From a virus, in the IMG/VR virus record IMGVR_UViG_3300025771_000033, positions 1-56,111 of that record: a stretch of 56,111 bases of DNA. One strand, given 5' to 3'. Below are positions 14,788-21,734 of the stretch, piece by piece. Positions within the stretch are counted from its first letter, which is position 1, and each line of letters starts with the position of its first letter. The translations under genes and the position numbers were made by a program. The notes under the pieces were generated by a model. The model had not been told where the DNA came from, ran no database searches, and worked only from the letters and a program-made list of their open reading frames with translations.

Positions 14788-14793
14788 TATAAT
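14765..14793 (+). promoter_or_regulatory. Sigma70-type promoter for hsp20 with palindromic spacer
   Basis: TTGACA (14765-14770), 17-base spacer and TATAAT (14788-14793): a consensus promoter at both boxes. The spacer holds the inverted repeat TACCT-AAC-AGGTA (14774-14786), again a candidate operator, with a sequence unlike the one in the ssb promoter. The -35 and spacer lie within the coding end of the DUF1289-like gene. Predicted start near 14800, leader about 50 bases. Confidence 0.88.
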
Positions 14794-14851
14794 ATATGTG
14801 TGATGCCAATAATGGGTCACGTTATATCAACTTGCTATAAGGAGAAATGAT

Positions 14852-15295
14852 ATGAACGCATATAGGACGGCGAGCGATGATCCCTTCTTTTCCAAGTTCT
14901 GTTCTTGGACTGTGGGGCATGAGCAACTCTTTAGAGATATGCTAAAGATGAAGAATGAAGTAGGTGGTTATGTTTATAATGCCTACCCACCGCATAATCT
15001 AGTAGAAGAAGGTGATGGGAAATATACGATTGAGTTAGCCACTGCTGGTTTCACCAAAGAGGAGTTGGAAGTAAAAACAGAACACAGCAAGCTAACTATC
15101 AGCGGCAAGAAAGTCGAAGAAGAAGACGATGAAAAGATCGTACATAAAGGCATAGCGAAGCGACCCTTCTCAAAGTCTTTTACTCTTGCCGAAGACGTGG
15201 TTGTAGATGATGTTTCTTTTAAAGATGGTTTGCTTACCATCAAGCTTCAAAAGGTAGTACCTGAAGACAAGAAAGAAAAGATTTACAGCCTGTAA
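14852..15295 (+). CDS. Hsp20 family small heat-shock chaperone
   Basis: 147 residues. The alpha-crystallin domain spans about 55-140: YTIELATAGFTKEELEVK, LTISGKK, KRPFSKSFTLAEDVVVDD and the conserved FKDGLLTIKLQK. Small heat-shock proteins hold unfolding proteins for refolding; marine phages carry Hsp20 genes, presumably to aid host proteostasis or virion assembly. It has a consensus promoter, a TAAGGAG ribosome site, and a terminator directly after, so it is a stand-alone, probably highly expressed unit. Confidence 0.92.
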   Translation: MNAYRTASDDPFFSKFCSWTVGHEQLFRDMLKMKNEVGGYVYNAYPPHNLVEEGDGKYTIELATAGFTKEELEVKTEHSKLTISGKKVEEEDDEKIVHKGIAKRPFSKSFTLAEDVVVDDVSFKDGLLTIKLQKVVPEDKKEKIYSL

Positions 15296-15302
15296 CTAAA
15301 CT

Positions 15303-15335
15303 TGGGGGAGTGCGTAGCGTTTGCTCCCCCATTTT
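15303..15335 (+). terminator. Intrinsic terminator after hsp20
   Basis: TGGGGGAG (15303-15310) pairs with CTCCCCCA (15324-15331) followed by TTTT. It closes the hsp20 cassette. The next ribosome site (AGGAGATATC) begins only a few bases further on, so downstream genes rely on read-through or on an unseen promoter. Confidence 0.85.
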
Positions 15336-15349
15336 ACATAGGAGATATC

Positions 15350-16120
15350 ATGAGAAAGTCACCCAACACAGTTTATATTGGCTACGATCCCAGAGAAGAA
15401 GTAGCTTATGAAGTATTGAAGTTTACTATTGAACGTATTGCAGTTGACAACGTAACTATTAAACCAATTCGTAAAGATGTTGTAGAACGTATGGGTCTGT
15501 ATAATCGTAAGCACACCGTTAAAGATGGGCAGATGATTGATGACATAGATGGCAAACCGTTCTCTACAGACTTTAGCTTCACACGTTTTCTTGTCCCTGC
15601 CTTGAACATGTATCAGGGATGGGCTTTGTATATGGATTGCGACATGTATCTTCGCACAGACATCAATGAATTGTTTGAAGAATACAACATGGATTACTAT
15701 CCATTATACTGCGTTAAGCATCAATATGAACCTACCGAAGAATATAAGATGGATGGACGAAAGCAGGAAACTTATCGGCGCAAGAACTGGTCAAGCCTTA
15801 TTCTTTGGAACTGCGGTCACGAGCTTAACAAACGACTAACGCCTCTGGAGGTAAACACCCAGACAGGTTCTTGGCTTCATGGTTTTCAGTGGCTTCCAGA
15901 TAAAGAGGGCGACATTGGCAGTATGCATCAGGAGTGGAACTGGCTTGATGGTCATTCTCCAGCGGAAGTAGAAGCAAAGAATGTTCACTTCACTACAGGA
16001 GGGCCGTGGTTTAGACAGTGGAAATGTGCAAGAGACATTGACGGAAGATACGCTTCCGAGTGGAATGGAGACTACACCTACCTTGCCGGAAAAGGAATTA
16101 TCAAACCCTATGACATATAA
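15350..16120 (+). CDS. Glycosyltransferase (GT-A fold, GT8-like)
   Basis: 256 residues. VYIGYDPREEVAYEVLKF at the start and ALYMDCDMYL (DxD at 96-98, the metal and sugar-nucleotide site) match GT8-type or related enzymes; later SSLILWNCGH and HFTTGGPW also fit. It would transfer a sugar from a nucleotide sugar. First of three sugar/methyl-transfer genes, so it may modify host surface polysaccharide or the virion. ATG 15350 follows AGGAGATATC; the longer frame from 15302 runs through the terminator and is rejected. Confidence 0.8.
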   Translation: MRKSPNTVYIGYDPREEVAYEVLKFTIERIAVDNVTIKPIRKDVVERMGLYNRKHTVKDGQMIDDIDGKPFSTDFSFTRFLVPALNMYQGWALYMDCDMYLRTDINELFEEYNMDYYPLYCVKHQYEPTEEYKMDGRKQETYRRKNWSSLILWNCGHELNKRLTPLEVNTQTGSWLHGFQWLPDKEGDIGSMHQEWNWLDGHSPAEVEAKNVHFTTGGPWFRQWKCARDIDGRYASEWNGDYTYLAGKGIIKPYDI

Positions 16121-18464
16121 AATTGTAACATGCTTTGACGAGAAGAAGCTCAAGAAAAATGGCTTCAAACTTCTGAATGAGTTCAAAGAAAACTGGCAAC
16201 CTAATATAGAGTTTCACTGTTACTATTATAATCTAGATATTAGTAACTATTCTCTGCCCAAAGCGAAGAACATTCACTACCACAATCTTAACGACGTTCC
16301 TGAGTATGTTACGTTTGTAGAAGAGAACCCCACCCACGATGGTACTGAAGATGGTATGGTGCAGTACACAGAACTTCTGGATGCGCTGTCATCGGGGCCA
16401 GATGTTTTCGCTATTACTGAGTGTGCGTTCAACAATGAGGGTGGTTGGCTGATCTGGGTTGACCCCATGTGCGCTACAGTTAAAGACATTAGGTCTTCCA
16501 CTCTTGATCATTACTTCCCTGATCCCGTCTATAACGTAGACTTTATCTATACGCCTGAGACATCGTACATCATGGCGTTTAATCTGAAACGTCAGACTGC
16601 TGTAGATATCATGGGCGATTGGCGTGGCTCTTACATGTCAGGCGAGTTTACAAATTATCGTGAATGGACCGCTGCTTTTATTCTTAGCAGACTTGTTACT
16701 ATCTATACAGCACATGGTATGAACGTCCATGAGTTTACTGGTATAGAAAATCTAGTAGTAAACATCAATGATAAAAGTTCTATGAATGTCAGGGATAGCT
16801 CTGGTAAACGAGTGATTGAACTTTCAGAAACAGAAACCACTCCAGACATTCTTCCCGGTAGGTATAAACAGCTTGCCGACACTATTCGTTTTTATAAGCC
16901 TAGTACTATTCTGGAAACAGGGACGTGGAATGGTGGCCGTGCTATTGAGATGGCGCTTGCTGCATTTGATAGAACAGATTCAGTTCATTACATTGGCTAC
17001 GATCTGTTCGAAGATGCAACAGTAGAGACGGATAAGGAAGAGTTTAATGCCAAGCCTCACAACACAAAGAGTGCTGTTGCGAAAAGGTTTGATGAGTTCA
17101 CCCAATACATAAAGAAAGAAAAGGGTAAAGAGTTTACCTATGAGTTACATAAAGGTAATGTAAGAGATACTCTTAACTCTATCTATATTGATGAAGTAGA
17201 CTTTGCTTTGATAGGCAGTGGAAACAGTATCGAAACTGTCCAACACGAATATAATATTCTAAAGAATGTTCCCGTTGTCATGGGTGATCACTTCTTTACG
17301 AAGGACGACGAGGACAAAATCCCTGAAGAAAAATATCAGGGTATGAAAAATCTTTTTGATTCTATCGCTACCAAAAAGATTAATGAAGAGAAGACAACAG
17401 AAGATGGCTGGACATCGTTCGATGAAAAGTCTACAGTGCGTAAGTATGTTCTGCCTTCAGATGACAGAGTACTTGGTGGTGGTCGCACACACCTTGTTGT
17501 CTTCCTTCATGACGAAAAGCTAGAGGATATTCCAGCGGAACTGAAACAGGTTCCTATTGTTGTACATCCCAGAGACTCTGTGCCGAAGGAATATATTCGA
17601 AGTAATATTAAAAGAAACCTTCAGCACATTGATAAAGACAGGTGGGTACGGAAGCATCCTGCACACAGAGGCCGAGCGGCTATCGTATCTGCTGGTCCGT
17701 ATTTGGACTATGCGAAGCTTGAAGAGTTTCTTGCATTTAATCCTGACTGTAAAGTTCTTACAGTTAAACATGCATTGCCGGGTCTAATTAAGAATGGCAT
17801 AACTCCATGGGGTTGTATTGTTCTTGATCCCAGACCTATCACTGGTAAAAGCACACACAACATCACACGCAAAGACTTGTTCAAAGACTTTGATCCTGAC
17901 ATGAACTTCTTTGTTGCGTCTATGACAGACCCATCTGTTACAGAGCATCTCATAGAACGTAATGCAAAAATCTGGGGATGGCATGCCTTCACTGATTCTC
18001 TACGTGAAGAGGATGAGCAGGGTAAGGCTATTGAAAACCAGCAGGTTAAACTAAGCAATGAGCTTGGTATTCCACAGGGAGCTACGCTTATTACTGGTGG
18101 TACCTGTGCTGCTATGCGTGGCATTGGTATGCTGCACACTATGGGCTTCAGAGATATACATCTCTTTGGTTTTGATTGTTGTAGAGACGAGCCAACTGAC
18201 GAAGAAAAGACTGAGACTACTGGTGATCTGGAAGGCGGAGAAGTTCCTAAGCCAAAGTATATACAAGTTAATGTAAAGGAAAAAACATACTGGACTACAG
18301 GAGAGTTGCTTGCTATGGCGCAAGACTGTGAGAAAGTATTTAATGATCCCGGTCTTGAGGGTGTACTCTGCTATCATGGTAAAGACACTATGGTTGCAGA
18401 CTTGTGGGACATCAAAGTAGAACAGGAAACAAGGCCACAGTTTAAAGGATATTACGATGACTAA
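16110..18464 (+). CDS. Three-domain fusion: glycosyltransferase-like, SAM methyltransferase, DUF115
   Basis: 784 residues. Residues 1 to about 235 (MTYKIVTCFDEKKLKKNGFK...) look like a nucleotide-sugar transferase-type domain; about 255-460 is a class I methyltransferase (ILETGTWNGGRAIEMA, then YIGYDLFED); about 515-784 is a DUF115/MptE-like domain (GRAAIVSAGPYLD, WGCIVLDPRP, THLVVF before it, and GGTCAAMRGIGM). DUF115 proteins occur in surface-glycan and flagellin-glycosylation loci. The set suggests building and methylating a glycan. Start at ATG 16110 overlaps the previous gene by 11 bases; the in-frame upstream start at 15981 would overlap far more. Confidence 0.75.
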   Translation: MTYKIVTCFDEKKLKKNGFKLLNEFKENWQPNIEFHCYYYNLDISNYSLPKAKNIHYHNLNDVPEYVTFVEENPTHDGTEDGMVQYTELLDALSSGPDVFAITECAFNNEGGWLIWVDPMCATVKDIRSSTLDHYFPDPVYNVDFIYTPETSYIMAFNLKRQTAVDIMGDWRGSYMSGEFTNYREWTAAFILSRLVTIYTAHGMNVHEFTGIENLVVNINDKSSMNVRDSSGKRVIELSETETTPDILPGRYKQLADTIRFYKPSTILETGTWNGGRAIEMALAAFDRTDSVHYIGYDLFEDATVETDKEEFNAKPHNTKSAVAKRFDEFTQYIKKEKGKEFTYELHKGNVRDTLNSIYIDEVDFALIGSGNSIETVQHEYNILKNVPVVMGDHFFTKDDEDKIPEEKYQGMKNLFDSIATKKINEEKTTEDGWTSFDEKSTVRKYVLPSDDRVLGGGRTHLVVFLHDEKLEDIPAELKQVPIVVHPRDSVPKEYIRSNIKRNLQHIDKDRWVRKHPAHRGRAAIVSAGPYLDYAKLEEFLAFNPDCKVLTVKHALPGLIKNGITPWGCIVLDPRPITGKSTHNITRKDLFKDFDPDMNFFVASMTDPSVTEHLIERNAKIWGWHAFTDSLREEDEQGKAIENQQVKLSNELGIPQGATLITGGTCAAMRGIGMLHTMGFRDIHLFGFDCCRDEPTDEEKTETTGDLEGGEVPKPKYIQVNVKEKTYWTTGELLAMAQDCEKVFNDPGLEGVLCYHGKDTMVADLWDIKVEQETRPQFKGYYDD

Positions 18465-19146
18465 TATTAATGTAGAGAACACAAATAGTAGGCATAATCC
18501 TTCTGATGATTATGGTAATCTTATTAAGATGTATGAACAAAAGCATGATCAGGCAGCAGGTATGTTTAATGGTCGTAGCCTTTTAAAGTTTGTTGACATA
18601 ATCAAGGCTTATCTTGAACAGCATAAGTGTAAATCTATTCTTGATTATGGTTGTGGCAAGGGTATTCTTTATAGCGAAGACTACCATACATTAACTAACG
18701 AAATTGACTGCCCTCTTCCTGAGTACTGGAGCCTTGACGAGCATGAACTTTTTGATCCCGGCTACGAGAAGTATAATAAACTTCCTATCCACAAAAAAGA
18801 TGCAGTAATTTGTACAGATGTTCTTGAACATGTAGCAGAGGAAGACTTGTCTTGGGTGGTAGATGAAATATTTTCTTATGCAAAGAAGATGGTCTTTCTA
18901 AACATAGCTTGCTTTGAAGCAGTGAAGACGCTACCAGATGGACGCAATGCTCATATCTCAATCTTCTCTCCAGAGGATTGGATTCAGATGCTGGCTGAGA
19001 AAAGCAGAAACTTTAAACACTTGACTATCTATATGTTTGCTGATACAATGGTAACAGAAAATCCAAAGACCTATCAAACGCAAGGCTATCGCATTGATCA
19101 GTATCCACGTATAATTAAAATGAAAAATGTAAAGGAGTCAGAATAA
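18457..19146 (+). CDS. Class I SAM-dependent methyltransferase
   Basis: 229 residues. Motif I SILDYGCGKGILY lies around 60-72; DAVICTDVLEHVAEEDL around 110-126 is the acidic/aromatic motif II-III region. Resembles small-molecule or glycan methyltransferases. Overlaps the fusion gene by eight bases, so it probably acts in the same pathway. The substrate cannot be told. Confidence 0.8.
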   Translation: MTNINVENTNSRHNPSDDYGNLIKMYEQKHDQAAGMFNGRSLLKFVDIIKAYLEQHKCKSILDYGCGKGILYSEDYHTLTNEIDCPLPEYWSLDEHELFDPGYEKYNKLPIHKKDAVICTDVLEHVAEEDLSWVVDEIFSYAKKMVFLNIACFEAVKTLPDGRNAHISIFSPEDWIQMLAEKSRNFKHLTIYMFADTMVTENPKTYQTQGYRIDQYPRIIKMKNVKESE

Positions 19147-19319
19147 TGTTTACTCTTGTGGTTGTGGCAATGATGTGGACCAAAGCCGGTGCAGATGTTG
19201 AGGTAACATATAAAGATTTTAAATCATCTGTTGCCTGTCAGAGCGCTGTGTCATCCCTTGCAAAGATTGATAAACTAAGTAAAGGCATGAAGATATATGC
19301 CTTCTGTAATAGGAGTTAG
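19146..19319 (+). CDS. Small exported-looking two-cysteine protein (57 aa)
   Basis: 57 residues from ATG 19146, starting MFTLVVVAMMWTKAGA, a short hydrophobic N terminus that could be a signal or anchor, then FKSSVACQSAVSSL and IYAFCNRS with C31 and C54, which could form a disulphide. The ATG overlaps the previous stop. The - strand gene at 31753 has the same plan. Function unknown; near the holin, so a lysis accessory is possible. Confidence 0.65.
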   Translation: MFTLVVVAMMWTKAGADVEVTYKDFKSSVACQSAVSSLAKIDKLSKGMKIYAFCNRS

Positions 19320-19321
19320 AC

Positions 19322-19723
19322 ATGCTAGGTATTGCAGACTCTGTAATTGGAGTAGCAGGTAAAGTTCTTGACAAGTTTGTAGAGGACAAAGACCTTAAGA
19401 AAAAACTGGAGCATGAGCTTCAGACACAGATGATATCACTAGACCTTGCTCAAGCACAGGCGAACATAGAACAGGCAAAGCATCCTTCTATCTTTGTGAG
19501 CGGAGCTAGGCCAGCTATCATGTGGGTATGCTGCTTTGCTTTGGCATGGCAGTTTATTCTTGCACCCATTCTATCTTGGGTTATTATCACTTGGTATCCT
19601 ACGGTAACACTCCCCGCCCTAGAGACAGGAGAGTTGATCAGCTTGATCATGGCCCTTCTTGGTCTTGGTGGTATGCGTACAGCAGAAAAGTGGAAAGGTG
19701 TTGCCAGAAACAACATGAAATAA
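19322..19723 (+). CDS. GTA-type three-helix holin
   Basis: 133 residues. The N-terminal half is a charged helix (KVLDKFVEDKDLKKKLEHEL); the second half carries hydrophobic stretches PAIMWVCCFALAWQFILAPI, LSWVIITWYP and LISLIMALLGLGGMRTAEKW. This matches the GTA_holin_3TM family, which makes inner-membrane holes for lysis enzymes. It lies at the end of the + module, away from the - strand lysis cassette. AATAGGAGTTAGAC upstream provides AGGAG. Confidence 0.8.
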   Translation: MLGIADSVIGVAGKVLDKFVEDKDLKKKLEHELQTQMISLDLAQAQANIEQAKHPSIFVSGARPAIMWVCCFALAWQFILAPILSWVIITWYPTVTLPALETGELISLIMALLGLGGMRTAEKWKGVARNNMK

Positions 19724-20215
19724 ATGTTAAACGAAAAGCAAGAAAAGTTTGCACAGGCTTATGTGCTACACCGTAATGCAACTGAGGCTGCAAAGTCTGC
19801 TGGCTACGCAGAAGCCTCTGCATATAATCAAGGTTATCGACTACTTCAAAGTCAAGAAGTAATTGATAGGGTACATGAACTAGAACAGCAACTTGAAACT
19901 GATGTTAATGTAATAGAAGAGATTGAAAATCAGTACGAGTTTGCCAAAGCAAACGGACATACTAATAGTGCCATTAAAGCACTGGAGTTATTATCCCGCA
20001 TTCGTGGTGCTAATAGTAATACTGGTATGTCTATGGATAAGGATACATTAGAGACAGCCATCGTTGGTTGCCTCAATGTACTAGGAGAAGAGAAGGTTGT
20101 ACAACTTTTATCTAAGTGTGACTTTGCTGACTCATTATTTGAAGAAATTGATAGCGACGATGCAGAAGAGCCGTCTGAAGTTAGTAAAGAAGAGAATATC
20201 GTACTGGTAGAGTAA
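19724..20215 (+). CDS. terS: Terminase small subunit (Terminase_2-like)
   Basis: 163 residues. The N terminus, LNEKQEKFAQAYVLHRNATE, AAKSAGYAEASAYNQGYRLL and SQEVIDRVHEL, is the helix-turn-helix signature of the Terminase_2 family, which recognises packaging sites and regulates TerL. The rest is helical with an acidic tail. Oddly it lies on the + strand at the end of the early module, about 33 kb (on this map) from terL on the - strand. The ATG follows the holin stop directly. No ribosome site is obvious, so translation is probably coupled. Confidence 0.8.
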   Translation: MLNEKQEKFAQAYVLHRNATEAAKSAGYAEASAYNQGYRLLQSQEVIDRVHELEQQLETDVNVIEEIENQYEFAKANGHTNSAIKALELLSRIRGANSNTGMSMDKDTLETAIVGCLNVLGEEKVVQLLSKCDFADSLFEEIDSDDAEEPSEVSKEENIVLVE

Positions 20216-20217
20216 AT

Positions 20218-20550
20218 ATGGAAAATAATACAAAACTAGCAGCGAAGAAAGTTGGAGATTTATTAGAGCTTAAAGCTGTATGCTGGCTCCTTGAGCAGGG
20301 ATATGAAGTCTTTCGTAATGATTGTTCCACTGGCCCTATTGATATAATAGCTTTAAATTTAGAAACAAATGAAATATTAAAAATAGATGTTAAAACTGTT
20401 TCTATAAGTTCAGATGGAAAACGGATGTGCTTTCCAAAATTAAGAGACAATCAAGTAAGCTTGGGGGTAAAACTATTAGGTTTTAATAAAAAGACTAATA
20501 CTTGGATTTTAATTGATGGAAAACCAGAATCACAACAAATTTCTTTTTAA
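20218..20550 (+). CDS. PD-(D/E)XK nuclease, Holliday-resolvase-like
   Basis: 110 residues. KVGDLLELKAVCWLLEQGYEV, then GPIDIIALN (Asp at about 43) and ILKIDVKTV (D-x-K at about 58-61) give the E...D...(D/E)xK active site of resolvase-type nucleases. Could act in recombination or resolve DNA branches before packaging, which fits its position next to terS. AT-rich relative to its neighbours. Last + gene before the convergence terminator. Confidence 0.75.
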   Translation: MENNTKLAAKKVGDLLELKAVCWLLEQGYEVFRNDCSTGPIDIIALNLETNEILKIDVKTVSISSDGKRMCFPKLRDNQVSLGVKLLGFNKKTNTWILIDGKPESQQISF

Positions 20551-20556
20551 TTCTGT

Positions 20557-20601
20557 AAAAAAAAGGGCCAGAGAAGAGCGGTGAGTAGCCTTCTCTAGCC
20601 C
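20557..20601 (-). terminator. Intrinsic terminator of the late (-) module
   Basis: Read on the - strand: GGGC-T-AGAGAAG (20601-20590) pairs with CTTCTCT-G-GCCC (20576-20565), then eight T (20564-20557). A classical rho-independent terminator placed after the last late gene and right after the last + gene. On the + strand the A-run is on the wrong side, so it serves mainly the - module; TAGGTA-TG-TACCTA just beyond may add + strand structure. Confidence 0.88.
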
Positions 20602-20671
20602 GTTAGGTATGTACCTAGCCGAAAGGTACTGATTCTTCTGCAACCTAGCTCCTAGCTCGATACAGAGCGTT

Positions 20672-20902
20672 TTACTTTTTTATGGTCCTTTTAGCGGACT
20701 GAAATGCAGTTGCTCCAAAGTATGCAGCTACAAGACCCGATAATGCCAGATATGCCATCTCCATTACGTTAGCATTCTGGTATCTCTCCGGCCATCCAAT
20801 GATCGCTACAGTCATAGCAGCCATCATTGCAAGAACAACCCAACACATTCTACGTCTGTTGACTTGATATGTTTCTTTATCAGGAATATTATCTTGACTC
20901 AT
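20672..20902 (-). CDS. Two-helix membrane protein, holin-like (76 aa)
   Basis: 76 residues with two predicted membrane helices (about 19-37, WVVLAMMAAMTVAIIGW; about 47-66, MAYLALSGLVAAYFGATAF) and a basic tail KRTIKK. This is the topology of class II holins. It overlaps the Rz-like gene by four bases and ends the lysis cassette and the late module. A second holin candidate exists at 19322, so the division of labour is unclear. Confidence 0.65.
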   Translation of the reverse strand: MSQDNIPDKETYQVNRRRMCWVVLAMMAAMTVAIIGWPERYQNANVMEMAYLALSGLVAAYFGATAFQSAKRTIKK

Positions 20903-21261
20903 GTTGCTTTCCTTTCACTAGCTACTGGTGGGTGTGAGCCATTATGCATGGCATATAGTCTATCACAATCTTTTTGTAGTCTTTCTATGTGAGTAACCAT
21001 CTCTGCTAGTTGCATATGATCTCGTCTGAGATTCTCTGGACTTGCCATCTTAGCAAGAATGCTTATCCTTTGTTCTTGCGTTTCAGTTGCAGTTATTAGC
21101 TTATCACTTCTAGCATCCATCTTACGAAGACGTTGCTCAACATCTTCTAGTTTTTCTACTAGTTGTTTAATCTGCATCTTGGCTACGGCACTAGCTCCCG
21201 CCACACTAAAGAGTATACCAGCCAGAGTAACGACCAAGCGTATATCTATCGCTCCCTCCAT
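20899..21261 (-). CDS. Membrane-anchored coiled-coil protein, Rz/i-spanin-like
   Basis: 120 residues. One N-terminal membrane segment (IRLVVTLAGILFSVAGASAV) followed by a long coiled coil (KQLVEKLEDVEQRLRKMDAR, then a second helical stretch to about 107). This is the plan of an inner-membrane spanin, which helps disrupt the outer membrane. AGGAGG precedes the ATG. No lipoprotein partner gene was seen, so the assignment is by shape and place only. Confidence 0.6.
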   Translation of the reverse strand: MEGAIDIRLVVTLAGILFSVAGASAVAKMQIKQLVEKLEDVEQRLRKMDARSDKLITATETQEQRISILAKMASPENLRRDHMQLAEMVTHIERLQKDCDRLYAMHNGSHPPVASERKAT

Positions 21262-21270
21262 ACACTCCTC

Positions 21271-21342
21271 CTATGTAAAATGAATTATAGCAGTGACTAT
21301 TACCGCAAAATAAAAAAGACCAAGAGCATAGCCTATGTTCAC
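21271..21342 (-). CDS. 23-residue single-helix membrane peptide
   Basis: GTG at 21342 overlaps the M15 peptidase stop (GTGA), with GGAG six bases upstream (GGAGCTACAAGTG). The product is MNIGYALGLFYFAVIVTAII plus HFT, essentially one membrane helix. The frame ends 10 bases before the next gene. Strong ribosome site, coupling and composition support a real gene, perhaps a holin regulator (inference). Confidence 0.6.
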   Translation of the reverse strand: MNIGYALGLFYFAVIVTAIIHFT

Positions 21343-21722
21343 TTGTAGCTCCACACCCATGGACGAGGATGGTGATCTCCATCTTCCATTGTATCCAGAT
21401 GTATGAACCTACGCTCAAACATGCCTCGTTGAGAAATACCGATACCTGTAAACTCATGTACAATCGCCAGACGTAAAAGTCGATAAGCATCATGCCCACC
21501 CACTACAATATCAGCAGCCATACCATAGATATGTGCAGAGTTAGGAGAGCCTCCTATTGTAGTGTTATATGCAATGTCTCTGTATCCTGAAGAAACAATC
21601 ATAGGTTTGCCATAATCTTCTCTTAGACGTATGAGCCGTGCCATGAACTCTTCGTCCATATGACACTCACCTGTACCTTTACAGGCCATCTCTTCTTCAG
21701 TAAAGTATTCCCAATCAGCCAC
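21339..21722 (-). CDS. M15-family peptidase (endolysin)
   Basis: 127 residues. SSGYRD (44-49), SAHIYGMAADI (62-72, with H64 and D71) and FIHLD (106-110, with H108) are the Zn-binding motifs of Peptidase_M15A enzymes, which cut peptide crosslinks in peptidoglycan. No signal peptide, so it needs a holin; the adjacent membrane genes fit. CKGTGECHMDEEF near the start is typical of this phage group. Translation of the following membrane peptide is coupled to its stop. Confidence 0.88.
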   Translation of the reverse strand: MADWEYFTEEEMACKGTGECHMDEEFMARLIRLREDYGKPMIVSSGYRDIAYNTTIGGSPNSAHIYGMAADIVVGGHDAYRLLRLAIVHEFTGIGISQRGMFERRFIHLDTMEDGDHHPRPWVWSYK

Positions 21723-21734
21723 GTTTACTCCTTT

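Noticed and set aside
20604-20665. Separate + strand terminator at the convergence point
   Set aside because: GCTC-GATACA-GAGC followed by TTTTACTTTTTT is only a four-pair stem; too weak to call.
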